34,548 bases of DNA from Polyangiaceae bacterium (GCA_022842465.1 JALHPN010000085.1:1-34548); one strand, 5' to 3'. Counted from the first letter of the stretch, positions 1 through 9,320 are shown. Notes: generated by a model from the sequence alone, not told the origin. Program-made: numbers and translations.

Positions 1-2137
1 CGTTCGGCGCCGCGGCGCCGCTTCCGCCGATCGCCCCGAGGCCGATCCCTTGGCCGCGGCCGCCGCCGCCTTCTCCGGCGGCGTTCCGCGCGAGGCCGTC
101 CCCGTCCGCGGGGACGGGCGCCTCTTGCAGGTTGCCGGTCGGCGCCTCTTCGTCTGCGCTCGACTCCCTCAGGCGATCGGGCGAGGGCGCGCCGCTCGCC
201 ATCGCGGCCGGAGGCGGGGGCGGCGCGGCGGCCGTCGCCGTGGCCGCCGCGCTCTCGGCGGCCTTGTCGTCGCGGCCGCCGAACCAGCCCTTGTTCCGTT
301 GCGCCTCCTTCGGCTTCTCGTCCTTCGTGGCCCGCGCTCGCGTCTCCGCCTCCTCGCGCCGCGAGGCCTCGAGCTTCTCCCGCCAGTCCCGCGGCGACTG
401 CGTGACGGTCACGCGCCCGTCCTTCACCGTCAGGATGTCGAGCTTCGCGGTGCGGTCGATGGAAAAACGTGTGTAATCCGCATCGGTCTCGAGGACCAGC
501 ATCGCGGTATGGGGCGACACGACGCGGTGACGCGTCGAGAGGCGGATGATCTCCGCCTTCGTCGCGGCGGCGCCCTCCTTGGGCGCCTCGAGGAGCGAGC
601 TGATCTTCGCCTGGGCCCAAGCGCGCTCGACGAGCGGGCGCTCGGCGGTCCGGAGGTCCGGCGAGATCTCCTGCGTCCCGACCTTCACCTTCACCGGCTT
701 GGACGGATCGACCTGAGCGAAGACCATGACCTCGTCCCCGGCCTGGAGGCCGTCGAGCTTCTCCGGCCACGACCAGCTCGCGCCCTCGACCGCGACGGGC
801 AGGCCCGATGTCGTCGCCTCGGAGAGACGTCGCGCGATGGCTTCGCTGCCGAGCTTCGCGTCGAGGACGACGCCGTCCTTGTCGAGGACACCGCGGACGA
901 CCGTACGGAGGAAGCCGTCGTCGCGGATGCCGCCGACCGCGACCGCATCCATGCGCTCCACGCCGGCCGCGCGGAGGTCTTCGACCTTCACCTTGAGCGC
1001 TTGCGCGTCGGTCTCTCCCGCCGTCGCGACGCCGTCGCCGATGAGGATGACGCGCTTCGCCTTCGTCGCCTTGGCCTTGGCGGCGGCCCACGCGAGGGCG
1101 CTCTCCACGTCGGAGGCGCCGAGCGCGTCGCGGTCGAGGATCGCCTTCTTCGCGCCGTCGTCGAACGCGTTCGCCTTGCCCTCGAACGTCTGCACGACGT
1201 CCTGGTCGAAGCAGCCGATCGTGACGTGCGTCCCGCCCGGGAGCTTCGCGAGCACACCCTCGAGGAGCTTCACCTGGTCGGCGATGCCGAGGCCACGCGA
1301 CGCCGAGGTGTCGAACATGATCACCGCCGAGCCGACGGGCTCGGGGCGCGACGACGTGAACGGCACGACGCGCGCGATGGCGAGCTCGCCGCTCCGGAGG
1401 CCGGCGCTTCGCGGGAGCTGCTTCGCCGCGACGACGAAGTCCTGACCGGGCGTGAACTTCGTCTGGTGGAGCCCGAAGCTCGCGTCACGCTTTCCGTCCG
1501 CGTCGCGCGCGCCGCGCGCCGCGACGTTCACGTCCAGGCTCCCGAGCTGCGGGAGGCCGCGGAGGGGGAGCACGTACGGGGCGCCTGCCTCGAGCACCTC
1601 CGAGTACGCGATCTTGATCTCCTTCCTGCTGCGCGCCGGGATCGGGAAGACGCGGGCGGTGAACTCGTTGCCCGCCCCCTGCTCCATGAGCGCCGGATCT
1701 TGCTTGCGGTGGAGGAAGTCCTCGTAGGCGCGCCGGGCTGCCTGCTTCTCGACGACCTCGCCCTCCTGCCAGACCTCGTTGACCTTCATCGAGAACCGGC
1801 TGAGAGACGCGCCTTGCGGGAGCGTCATGCGGAACGTGCCTTCGAGGACGCGATCCTCGGGGTTCTCGAAGGTCAGGTAGAGCTCGGTGAGGGCGAGCGG
1901 ATCTTCTACTGCGGCGTCGGCGCGCAATGCGACGAGCTTGAGCCCCGTCCCGTCCGACGACGTGAGACGGATCGGGACCTCCGCGGCGCTGACGGAGTGG
2001 GTGGGATCGAGCATCGACACCGGCGTGATCGTTGGCGTCTCGACCCGCGCTTGCTGCCCGTGCACCTTCACGACGCCGTAGATGGCCGCGAGGGCCGTCG
2101 CACCGAGCGCACTGAAGAGCAACGTTCGTTCGTTCAT
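1..2137 (-). CDS. VIT and VWA domain protein (3' end outside window)
   Basis: The frame reads from ATG at 2137, preceded by an AGAGGA ribosome site 5 nt upstream, to the left window edge without a stop, giving at least 712 residues. An N-terminal hydrophobic stretch (about residues 6-23) looks like a signal anchor. Residues about 50-175 carry a VIT domain, including the typical RRAYEDFLHRKQDPALMEQ and RVFPIPARSRKEI blocks. A von Willebrand A domain follows, with an intact DxSxS metal site (FDTSASRG near residue 275). The C-terminus becomes Lys/Glu/Arg-rich, then Ala/Pro-rich, then Gly-rich with a GQGIGLGAIGGSG stretch, which resembles Gly-rich segments of myxobacterial envelope proteins. VIT/VWA proteins are usually adhesion or scaffold proteins at the cell envelope; the binding partner is unknown. 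Family assignment is firm, role is inference. Confidence 0.9.
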   Translation of the reverse strand, partial: MNERTLLFSALGATALAAIYGVVKVHGQQARVETPTITPVSMLDPTHSVSAAEVPIRLTSSDGTGLKLVALRADAAVEDPLALTELYLTFENPEDRVLEGTFRMTLPQGASLSRFSMKVNEVWQEGEVVEKQAARRAYEDFLHRKQDPALMEQGAGNEFTARVFPIPARSRKEIKIAYSEVLEAGAPYVLPLRGLPQLGSLDVNVAARGARDADGKRDASFGLHQTKFTPGQDFVVAAKQLPRSAGLRSGELAIARVVPFTSSRPEPVGSAVIMFDTSASRGLGIADQVKLLEGVLAKLPGGTHVTIGCFDQDVVQTFEGKANAFDDGAKKAILDRDALGASDVESALAWAAAKAKATKAKRVILIGDGVATAGETDAQALKVKVEDLRAAGVERMDAVAVGGIRDDGFLRTVVRGVLDKDGVVLDAKLGSEAIARRLSEATTSGLPVAVEGASWSWPEKLDGLQAGDEVMVFAQVDPSKPVKVKVGTQEISPDLRTAERPLVERAWAQAKISSLLEAPKEGAAATKAEIIRLSTRHRVVSPHTAMLVLETDADYTRFSIDRTAKLDILTVKDGRVTVTQSPRDWREKLEASRREEAETRARATKDEKPKEAQRNKGWFGGRDDKAAESAAATATAAAPPPPPAAMASGAPSPDRLRESSADEEAPTGNLQEAPVPADGDGLARNAAGEGGGGRGQGIGLGAIGGSGAAAPN

Positions 2138-2370
2138 GAATCCTCTGGTGGGGAGCCGACACTTCGCCGCGCGCCAGGTTCCGCCCCGAGCAGCCTACGG
2201 CAGCCATGGGTACGGGGACGAGGGCGGAAGGATCTGCTCGTCGGCCCAAAGACCTGCCGCACGAGGTGGGAGACGTGCGCATCACGCCTGGGCTGACCGA
2301 GAAGGCGACCGAGGGGATGGTCCCCGCGGGCGGGACCGGGGAGCCACGCTCGCGCCGCGCCGTGCTCTGG
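2138..2370. other. intergenic region before the VIT/VWA gene
   Basis: This 233-bp gap separates the stop of the Gly-rich lipoprotein gene from the start of the VIT/VWA gene on the same strand. Both flanking genes read on the minus strand, so a promoter for the VIT/VWA gene could lie here, but I see no convincing -35/-10 pair or hairpin terminator. Open frames crossing it are GC-driven and have no supporting features. Confidence 0.4.
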
Positions 2371-2874
2371 CTACGTCGTCCCCGCGAACCCGCCGTCGGG
2401 CAACAGCCCCGGAATGTCGTCGGGGTTCCCCGTCGAGCCACCCGCACCCGCACCTGCGCCCGTTCCGGCCCCCGCTCCCCCGTTCACGCCGCCGTTCCCG
2501 CTCACGCCGCCGCCCTCGCCCCCGTTGATCCCTCCGGTCCCGCCGGTCCCTCCACCCGCCGCTCCGTTGATCCCGCCTGCGCCGCTCACGCCACCCCCCG
2601 CCGCACCCGTCGGGTCCGTCCCGGTCCCGTCCCCGACCGTTCCGCCGCTCCCGGTACCCGTCCCGTCCGTCCCCGCGTTCCCGGTCGCGTCACCGCTGAC
2701 GTCCCCCGCCGTGGGCGCCCCTCCGCCCGCCGACGGGCTCCCTCCGCCCGCGACGGCGCCGGTCGGGGCATACCCGTACTCCGCGAACGTCGTCGGGTAT
2801 CCGTCGTCCCCGCACGCGAGCGCGAGCACCGCCGCCCACACCGATGCGATTCCGAGCACGACCTTCTTCGCCAT
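2371..2874 (-). CDS. Gly-rich low-complexity lipoprotein
   Basis: This small protein of about 167 residues starts MAKKVVLGIASVWAAVLALAC, a classic lipoprotein signal with lipobox LALAC, so it is probably anchored to the inner or outer membrane. After a short segment (GDDGYPTTFAEYGY) nearly the whole mature chain is Gly/Ala/Thr/Ser repeats with recurring GGINGG, GGVSG and TGTG units, ending in a less repetitive tail (DDIPGLLPDGG). A GTG directly before the ATG could be the true start: GAGGAG lies 8 nt before the GTG and 11 nt before the ATG. I recognise no domain. It may be a flexible surface or spacer protein. The repeats make replication slippage and length polymorphism likely. Confidence rests on the clear lipoprotein signal and the presence of a ribosome site. 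Confidence 0.75.
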   Translation of the reverse strand: MAKKVVLGIASVWAAVLALACGDDGYPTTFAEYGYAPTGAVAGGGSPSAGGGAPTAGDVSGDATGNAGTDGTGTGSGGTVGDGTGTDPTGAAGGGVSGAGGINGAAGGGTGGTGGINGGEGGGVSGNGGVNGGAGAGTGAGAGAGGSTGNPDDIPGLLPDGGFAGTT

Positions 2875-2987
2875 CACGTCCCCGACTCCTCTCGTCTCGT
2901 TCGATCTCGTCTCCCGCGACCACCCCTCGACGAGAAGCAGCCGCCGTGCCGGGCTGCACTCGCCCCGGCGGCGACGGGGGCGAAGAA

Positions 2988-5900
2988 TCAGACGACCGCG
3001 GAGATCTCGGAGAGCGCGCGTCCGGTCGCGGTCTTCCGCTTCCGGAGCGCCCGAGGCTCTCCCTCGAACACGATCGCGCCACCGTGGTCGCCCGCCTCGG
3101 GCCCGAGCTCGACCACCCAGTCCGCGTTGGCGATCACGTCGGGGTGGTGCTCGACCACCACGAGCGTGTCGCCCCGCTCGACGAGACGATCGAGCACACG
3201 GACGAGCCTGCCGACGTCCGAGAGGTGGAGCCCTGTGGTGGGCTCGTCGAGGACGTAGACGGTGGGCTCGTGGGCGATGCCCTGGGTGAGCTCACCCGCG
3301 AGCTTCAGCCGCTGTGCTTCCCCCCCGGAGAGCGTGTTCGAACCTTGGCCGAGCGAGAGGTATCCGACGCCGAGCTCCGTCAGCGTCGCGAGCGGCCGCG
3401 CGATCTTCGGGTGCGCCGCGAAGAGCTGCGCGGCCTCGGCCGCGGAGAGGCGGAGCACGTCGCCGATCGAGAGCCCCATCCACTTCGCGTCGAGCGTCGA
3501 GGGCTCGAATCGCGCGCCGAGGCACGTCTCGCAGGGCGTGACGACATCGGGGAGGAAGGACATCTCACAGACGATGGCGCCCTGTCCGTCACACGCCGGG
3601 CAGCGACCGCCGACGGCGGTGTTGAACGAGTAGCGCGCTCCGGTCCATCCGCGCACCTTGGACTCCGGGAGCGCGGCGAAGAGCTTGCGGATCTCGTCCC
3701 AGACGCCGAGGAACGTAGCCGGGACGGAGCGCGGCGTGCGTCCGATGGGAGACTGGTCCACCGCGAGCGCGCGCCGGATGGACTTCGGGACGCGGAGGCG
3801 CTCGTGGGCGCCGGGCACGTCGGCGACGAGCCCGAGGTGCTTCCGGAGCGCGGGGAAGAAGACGCGCTGGACGAGCGTGCTCTTTCCGGAGCCGCTCACG
3901 CCCGCGACGACGCACATCCGCCCCGTGGGCACGCGGAAGGTGACGTTCTTCAGGTTGTTGGCGCGAGCCCCCTCGAGCTCGATCCACGCGTCGGACATCT
4001 GCCGCTTGGGCCGCACGACGCCGAGCGGCTCCCGGAGGGCGCGCCCGGTCGGCGACTCGGGGACGCGGAGGACCGCGGCGGGCGTGCCTTCGGCGACGAT
4101 GTGCCCGCCGTTCCGCCCGCCGCTCGGCCCGAGGTCGACGAGGTGATCCGCCGCCTTGATCGTCTCGAGATCGTGCTCGACGACGAGGACCGTGGAGCCG
4201 GTGTCGACGAGCGCGCGGAGATTCGCGATGAGCCGGCGCGTGTCGCGCGGGTGGAGGCCGATCGTCGGCTCGTCGAGCACGTAGAGCGCGCCCGTGAGCC
4301 CGCTCCCGAGCTGCGCAGAGAGACGGAGCCGCTGCATCTCGCCGCCGGAGAGCGTGCCCGCGCTCCGTCCGAGGCCGAGGTAGCCGAGCCCGACCTGCTC
4401 GACGAACGACAGGCGGCGCCGGAGCTCGACGAGGGGCGCCTTCGCGATGATCGCGTCCTTGCCCGTGAGCTCGAGCCCCTCGAGGTGCTCGAGTGCATCC
4501 GCGATGCTCCGGTTCATGATCTGCGGGTAGGTCTCGCCGGCGAGACGGACGGAGCGCGGGATCGGCGCGAGCCGGTCGCCCTTGCAGGCGCGGCACGGCT
4601 CGATCTTGCTGCCGTCCCGCGGGTCGACCCACCCCTCGTGGCCGCCGCGGACGCCGGTGCCCTCGCACGACCCGCAGCGTCCCTGCTTCGTGTTGAACGA
4701 GAACCAGCGCGGATCGAGCTCGGGGATGCCCGTCCCGCACTTCGTGCAGGCGCGCGCGGTCGAGAGGACCTCTTCCCCGGGCGTGGGCGCCGCGGTCGGC
4801 GCGCCGGCTCCGAGGCGGAGGGAGCCTCCCCCCCAAGCCAGCGCACGGTCGAAGACGGCGCGACCGAGGTCGCTCATCGCGCCGTAGTGGACGATGAGGT
4901 CGATCGAGTGCTCCTTCGTCTTGGCGAGCTTCGGCGGCGGGTCGACCGTGACGATCGCCCCGTCGACCCGCGCCGTCGTGACCCCGGCGCGCGCGGCGGC
5001 GGTGAAGACGTCGAGGTACGTGCCCTTCCGCTCGCGGACGGCCGGCGCGTAGAGCGTGCGTCTCTTGCCGTCCGTCTGGCGCAGGCGCGCGTAGAGCTCG
5101 TCGGGCGAGGAGGGAGCCACGCGCGAGCCGCAGTCCGGGCAGAAGAGCTCGCCGACCTTGGCGTAGAGGAGCCGTAGGTAGTGGGCGATCTCCGTCACCG
5201 TGGCGACCGTGGAGTTCGCGCCGGCGCGCGACGTGCGCTGCTCGAGGGCGATCGACGGCGGCACGCCGGTGACGAGGTCGACGTCGGGCCGCGGGAGGGT
5301 CGGGAGGAACTGCCGCGCGTACGGCGTCAGCGTCTCCATGAACCGGCGCTGCCCCTCGGCGAAGACGACGTCGAAGGCGAGCGAGCTCTTGCCCGAGCCG
5401 CTCGGCCCCGTCACGACGCACAGCTTGCCGTGTGGGATCTCGATCGAGATGTCCTTCAGGTTGTGCTCGCGGGCGTGGACGACGCCGATCGCGTCGCGAG
5501 GCCCCTTCGGCGCCTCGTGCTCGGTGGCAGCCTTCGTCCTCCTCGCGCTCTTCGGCGGGGCGTGCCCGAGGAGCGGCCGGAGCGCGATCCCGGTCTTCGA
5601 GTCCGTCTGCGCGACGTCCTCTGGCGTTCCCACGGCGACGACCGAGCCGCCGTCGGGGCCGCCGCCGGGGCCCAGGTCGATCACCCAGTCCGCCTCGCGC
5701 ACGACGGAGAGATCGTGCTCGACCATTACCACGCTCGCGCCGTCCGCGACGAGCGAGCGGAGCGCCGCCACCACGTGCTCGGCGTCCTCGGCGTGGAGAC
5801 CTGCGCTCGGCTCGTCGACCACGAACAGCGTGCCCTTCGCGTCTTGCGACAGGGCACGCGCGAGCTTCAAGCGCTGGGCCTCTCCGCCCGAGAGCGTCGA

Positions 5901-8336
5901 GAGCGGCTGGCCGAGGGGGAGGTACCCGAGCCCGACGCGCGCGAGCGGTCCGAGAGCGCGCTCGAGGACGAAGTCGCGTCTGGCCCTCGGCGAGAACAGG
6001 ACGAAGGCCTCGTCGACCGTCATCGCGAGGACATCCGCCACCGTCCGCCCTTCGTGCGTGACCGCGAGCACCTCGTCGCCGAAGCGGCGGCCCTTGCACA
6101 CGGGACAGAGGAGCATCACGTCCGCGAGGAACTGCATCTCGACGGTCTCGTAGCCTTCGCCCGAGCACGTCTCGCAGCGGCCCTTGCCCGGCACGTTGAA
6201 CGAGAAATGCGCCGTCGTGAGGCTCCGTCGCTTCGCCTCCGGCTCCTCCGCGAACCGCGCGCGAATGCGATCCCAGGCCTTGGTGTAGGTCGCGGCGTTG
6301 CCGCGCGCCGTCCGCCCGAGGGGCGACTGATCGACGAGCACCGCGGCGCGGATCCCGTCGTGGCCGCGCAGCGCGGCGAAGCGGCCAGGCTTCGGGACCG
6401 ACGCGTCCCCCGTCTTCCTCGCGACGGCCCGGAACACGATGTCCTCCGCGAGCGTGCTCTTGCCCGAGCCGCTCGGTCCCGTCACCGCGCAGAGGACGCC
6501 GAGGGGCACCTCCACCTTCTCGATGCGGAGGTTGTTCTCCGTGATCCCGTCGATCTCGAGCCGACCCTTCGGGGCCTTCCGTGATGCGGCGGCCGCGCTG
6601 TCCTTCCGCCACGCGCGCCCTGTGGCCGTCGCGCTCGAGGCGAGCTTCTCCGGAGTGCCGGAGAAGAGAATGCGGCCGCCGTCGGGGCCCGCCCCGGGGC
6701 CGAGCTCGACGACGCGGTGACATCGCTCGACGACGGCGCGATCGTGCTCGAGGACGAGCACGGTGTTGCCGGCGCGGGCGAGATCTTCCATCGCGTTCGC
6801 GAGGCGGGGCACGTCGCTCGCGTGGAGACCGACCGTGGGCTCGTCGAGCACGAAGAGCGTCCCGGTGAGCGAGGCGCCGAGCGCCGTCGTGAGGCTCGCG
6901 CGCTGCGCCTCGCCGCCGGAGAGTGTCCGCGCCTGCCGATCGAGGGCGAGGTAAGGGAGGCCGACCGCGTCGAGATAGGCGAGGCGCGAGCCGAGCTCGC
7001 TCGTCACGCGCTTGCCCTGCGGGTTCGTGGGCGAGACCTCCGCGAGGCGCGCGCGGGCCTGGGAGACCGTGAGATGGTGCCAGGCCCCGAGATCGAGACC
7101 CGCGACGCGATACGAGCGCGCCGACGTGTTCAGCCGCGCGCCGTCGCACGTCGCGCACGGGACGTAGTCGCGATACCGCGAGAGGAAGACGCGGACGTGC
7201 ATCTTGTACGTGCGCGTCTCGAGCCACTTGAACCACGCGGCGATGCCCGGATACTTCCCGTCCTGCCAGGTCCCTTCGCCGTCGACGACGAGACGTCGCT
7301 GCTCCTCGGTGAGCTTCTGCCAGGCGACGTCGAGGGGGATCTTCTTCGTCTTCGCGAAGCGGGCGAGGACGTCGCGCTCCCACTCGCTCGACTTGCCCGA
7401 CCACGCCTTGATCGCGCCGCCCGCGATCGTCTTGCTCCCGTCGGGGATGACCTTGTCCCAGTCGACCGCGATGACGCGTCCGAACCCGCGACACGCATCG
7501 CACGCTCCGAGCGGGGAGTTGTACGAGAAGAGGCCGGGCCGCGGCGGCTCGAACGAGCGCGCGCACGAGGGACACACGAGCCCGCGGGCGATCGGCACGT
7601 GCGTGCGGGCCGCGGTGTCGCCCGCGGCTCGCAGCTCGGCGCGACCGTGCCCGCGCTGCCAGGCCGCCTCGATCGCCTGCTGGAGGCGGCGTACGTCGCC
7701 CGGGCGGATCTGGAGCCGGTCGACGACGACCTCGAGGGCGACGTCGGGTCGGCCGGCTTCGCTCGGCTTCACGTCGTCGATCTCTCGGAGCGTCCCGCCG
7801 AGGACGAGCCGTCGATAGCCGTCCTTCGCGAGGGTCTCGCGGAGCTCGAGATAGGCCTCCGGGGACTCCGCGCGGACGGGGTAGGTGACGACGGCGCGCG
7901 CGTCCGGCATCTCGCGGACGACGCGCGCCGCGACGTCCGACGCGCTCGTCGTGACCGCCTGCTCGTTGCAGTCGGGGCACATCGGGACCGCCTCGCACGC
8001 GAAGAGCGCGGCGAGGTACGGCTCGATGTCCGTGAGCGTCGCCACAGTCGAGCGGCTCGACTTCACGGGCGCTCGCCGGTCCACGGCGACCGTCGCCGCG
8101 ACGGGCTCCAGCTTCTCGACCGGCGGACGCTCGAGACGCTCGAGGAACTGCCGCGCGTAGGGGCTGAAGCTCTCGACGAAGCGCCGCTGCCCCTCGGCGT
8201 AGAGCGTGTCGAGCGCGAGCGAAGACTTGCCGGCTCCGCTCGGCCCGGTCAGCGCGACCAGCTCGCCCGGCGAGAGCTCGAGATCGACGCTCTTCAGATT
8301 GTGCGTGGTCGCGCCGCGGAGGCGGATGGGCAGCAT
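2988..8336 (-). CDS. uvrA: tandem (double-length) UvrA-like excinuclease ABC subunit A
   Basis: At 1782 residues this is about twice the usual UvrA length (about 940). It is two UvrA units in one chain, roughly residues 1-935 and 955-1782. Four Walker A motifs are visible (GPSGAGKSS near 31, GPSGSGKST near 619, GPSGSGKSS near 977, GVSGSGKST near 1479) and four LSGGE signatures (near 470, 813, 1326, 1665). Each is followed by a Walker B with its catalytic Glu (VLDEPT, VVDEPS, VLDEPT, VLDEPT). Each unit has two CxxC...CxxC zinc modules. The spacing between the first Walker A and first zinc module in unit 1 matches E. coli UvrA, so a region equivalent to the UvrB-interaction domain seems retained. 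UvrA finds bulky DNA lesions for nucleotide excision repair; double-length paralogues are known in several phyla and usually coexist with a normal UvrA. Whether this one works in repair or in resistance to DNA-binding metabolites is not shown here. Confidence 0.95.
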   Translation of the reverse strand: MLPIRLRGATTHNLKSVDLELSPGELVALTGPSGAGKSSLALDTLYAEGQRRFVESFSPYARQFLERLERPPVEKLEPVAATVAVDRRAPVKSSRSTVATLTDIEPYLAALFACEAVPMCPDCNEQAVTTSASDVAARVVREMPDARAVVTYPVRAESPEAYLELRETLAKDGYRRLVLGGTLREIDDVKPSEAGRPDVALEVVVDRLQIRPGDVRRLQQAIEAAWQRGHGRAELRAAGDTAARTHVPIARGLVCPSCARSFEPPRPGLFSYNSPLGACDACRGFGRVIAVDWDKVIPDGSKTIAGGAIKAWSGKSSEWERDVLARFAKTKKIPLDVAWQKLTEEQRRLVVDGEGTWQDGKYPGIAAWFKWLETRTYKMHVRVFLSRYRDYVPCATCDGARLNTSARSYRVAGLDLGAWHHLTVSQARARLAEVSPTNPQGKRVTSELGSRLAYLDAVGLPYLALDRQARTLSGGEAQRASLTTALGASLTGTLFVLDEPTVGLHASDVPRLANAMEDLARAGNTVLVLEHDRAVVERCHRVVELGPGAGPDGGRILFSGTPEKLASSATATGRAWRKDSAAAASRKAPKGRLEIDGITENNLRIEKVEVPLGVLCAVTGPSGSGKSTLAEDIVFRAVARKTGDASVPKPGRFAALRGHDGIRAAVLVDQSPLGRTARGNAATYTKAWDRIRARFAEEPEAKRRSLTTAHFSFNVPGKGRCETCSGEGYETVEMQFLADVMLLCPVCKGRRFGDEVLAVTHEGRTVADVLAMTVDEAFVLFSPRARRDFVLERALGPLARVGLGYLPLGQPLSTLSGGEAQRLKLARALSQDAKGTLFVVDEPSAGLHAEDAEHVVAALRSLVADGASVVMVEHDLSVVREADWVIDLGPGGGPDGGSVVAVGTPEDVAQTDSKTGIALRPLLGHAPPKSARRTKAATEHEAPKGPRDAIGVVHAREHNLKDISIEIPHGKLCVVTGPSGSGKSSLAFDVVFAEGQRRFMETLTPYARQFLPTLPRPDVDLVTGVPPSIALEQRTSRAGANSTVATVTEIAHYLRLLYAKVGELFCPDCGSRVAPSSPDELYARLRQTDGKRRTLYAPAVRERKGTYLDVFTAAARAGVTTARVDGAIVTVDPPPKLAKTKEHSIDLIVHYGAMSDLGRAVFDRALAWGGGSLRLGAGAPTAAPTPGEEVLSTARACTKCGTGIPELDPRWFSFNTKQGRCGSCEGTGVRGGHEGWVDPRDGSKIEPCRACKGDRLAPIPRSVRLAGETYPQIMNRSIADALEHLEGLELTGKDAIIAKAPLVELRRRLSFVEQVGLGYLGLGRSAGTLSGGEMQRLRLSAQLGSGLTGALYVLDEPTIGLHPRDTRRLIANLRALVDTGSTVLVVEHDLETIKAADHLVDLGPSGGRNGGHIVAEGTPAAVLRVPESPTGRALREPLGVVRPKRQMSDAWIELEGARANNLKNVTFRVPTGRMCVVAGVSGSGKSTLVQRVFFPALRKHLGLVADVPGAHERLRVPKSIRRALAVDQSPIGRTPRSVPATFLGVWDEIRKLFAALPESKVRGWTGARYSFNTAVGGRCPACDGQGAIVCEMSFLPDVVTPCETCLGARFEPSTLDAKWMGLSIGDVLRLSAAEAAQLFAAHPKIARPLATLTELGVGYLSLGQGSNTLSGGEAQRLKLAGELTQGIAHEPTVYVLDEPTTGLHLSDVGRLVRVLDRLVERGDTLVVVEHHPDVIANADWVVELGPEAGDHGGAIVFEGEPRALRKRKTATGRALSEISAVV

Positions 8337-8399
8337 GGGGGGACTGCCTATCTAGTCAGCGCGGCGCGACTCCGCAAACCGGTCGCTCGGGCCTCCGAG

Positions 8400-9320
8400 T
8401 CAAGACGCGCTGACGGCCTCGGGCTTCGCGAGGAGCTCTTCCATCAGCTCGCGCACCGCGCGACGGACGCGCGGCGTTCGCCCGTTCACGCACCGCTCGA
8501 GCTGCGCGAAGCCGATCGAGAGCTGCCTGGCCTTCGCCTTCTCGTGGAGCATGGTGGCGAGAGCGCGGCCCGACACCGTCGGGTTCAGGCTCTTCCACTG
8601 GGCGCACAGCTCGAGGAGCTTCGCCGCGGGCTCGAGCGCTCGTCCGTCGACGGCGTGCCTGAGCGAGGCTTCGATCCGCGCCGCCTCCGCCAAGTCCGTG
8701 ATGCCGTCTTGGGCGAGCATCTCCACGAGCGCCTGGACCGTGGCGCGGCCCACGCGGGCATGCTTGCCGGCGAGCACGTTCTGGAGGTAGTCGACACCGC
8801 CCGGCTCGCCCTTGGTGCTGAGCAAGGCGGCGAGGCGAACGGAGAGCGCGCGCTTGGAGCACTCCGGATGGATCGCGAGCCACGCGCGCACGAGCGGCGC
8901 GGTCTGGTCCCACGGGACCATCGCGAGCTCCGGCTCCTCCTTGACGTCCAGCATCGTGCCGATCGCCTCGGCGACCTTCGAGGGGATCGTCGCGAGCTCG
9001 CCCGAGAGGTAGCGGCGGATGGTCCGCGTGTCGCGCCCCTCGCCCATCTCCCGGAGCTTCGCGTCGAGCTCGCGGACGAGGTCTTCCCGCGTCTTTCCCG
9101 GGTTCTCCTTCGTCCACTGTTCGACCGCCGCGCGGAGGACCTCACCGCGGACACGGGTGAGGCCGCGTCGGCGGGGGAGGGAAGGCGACAACGAGGTGCC
9201 CGAAGAAGCGCGGGCGTCGGGAGCGAGGAGGTCGGTCATGGGGCGGGGGCGCGCCTCGTCGGCCCTGGTGGCCGCGGCGGGCTGCGGGAGGGTCGTGGAC
9301 GTGATCGACGAGGCGTTCAT
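8400..9320 (-). CDS. unrecognised protein with three tandem 59-residue HTH-like repeats
   Basis: I do not recognise this 306-residue protein as a known family. It starts ATG at 9320; an ATG 15 codons upstream is possible, but those codons have poor G/C third positions. After a disordered N-terminus come three repeats at about residues 66-124, 144-202 and 239-297. Each has W-x4-P (W69/P74, W147/P152, W242/P247), then Ser/Thr, a Leu-rich helix, a Gly exactly 38 residues after the Trp (YLSGE, VLAGK, CVNGR), a basic helix, and a closing Met-Leu or Leu-Leu 54-55 residues after the Trp. The repeats align with no gaps. The helical pattern with a short Gly turn and basic residues resembles helix-turn-helix domains, so DNA or RNA binding is my inference. 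There is no signal peptide or membrane segment. The gene stands between the exporter operon and the double uvrA, with a 15-bp palindrome upstream. Confidence 0.85.
   Translation of the reverse strand: MNASSITSTTLPQPAAATRADEARPRPMTDLLAPDARASSGTSLSPSLPRRRGLTRVRGEVLRAAVEQWTKENPGKTREDLVRELDAKLREMGEGRDTRTIRRYLSGELATIPSKVAEAIGTMLDVKEEPELAMVPWDQTAPLVRAWLAIHPECSKRALSVRLAALLSTKGEPGGVDYLQNVLAGKHARVGRATVQALVEMLAQDGITDLAEAARIEASLRHAVDGRALEPAAKLLELCAQWKSLNPTVSGRALATMLHEKAKARQLSIGFAQLERCVNGRTPRVRRAVRELMEELLAKPEAVSAS

Noticed and set aside
50..2296. Plus-strand open frame of 748 codons opposite the VIT/VWA gene
   Set aside because: High G+C keeps the antisense frame open. The product is Arg/Leu/Glu-rich with no domain, while the minus strand shows clear VIT and VWA motifs.
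2414..2700. Plus-strand Pro-rich protein opposite the Gly-rich lipoprotein
   Set aside because: Pro codons (CCN) are the complement of Gly codons (GGN), so this is a mirror of the lipoprotein repeats. Only the minus frame has a lipoprotein signal and ribosome site.
3589..7998. Minus-strand open frame of 1469 codons within uvrA
   Set aside because: It is an out-of-frame shadow of uvrA with Arg/Pro-rich nonsense sequence.
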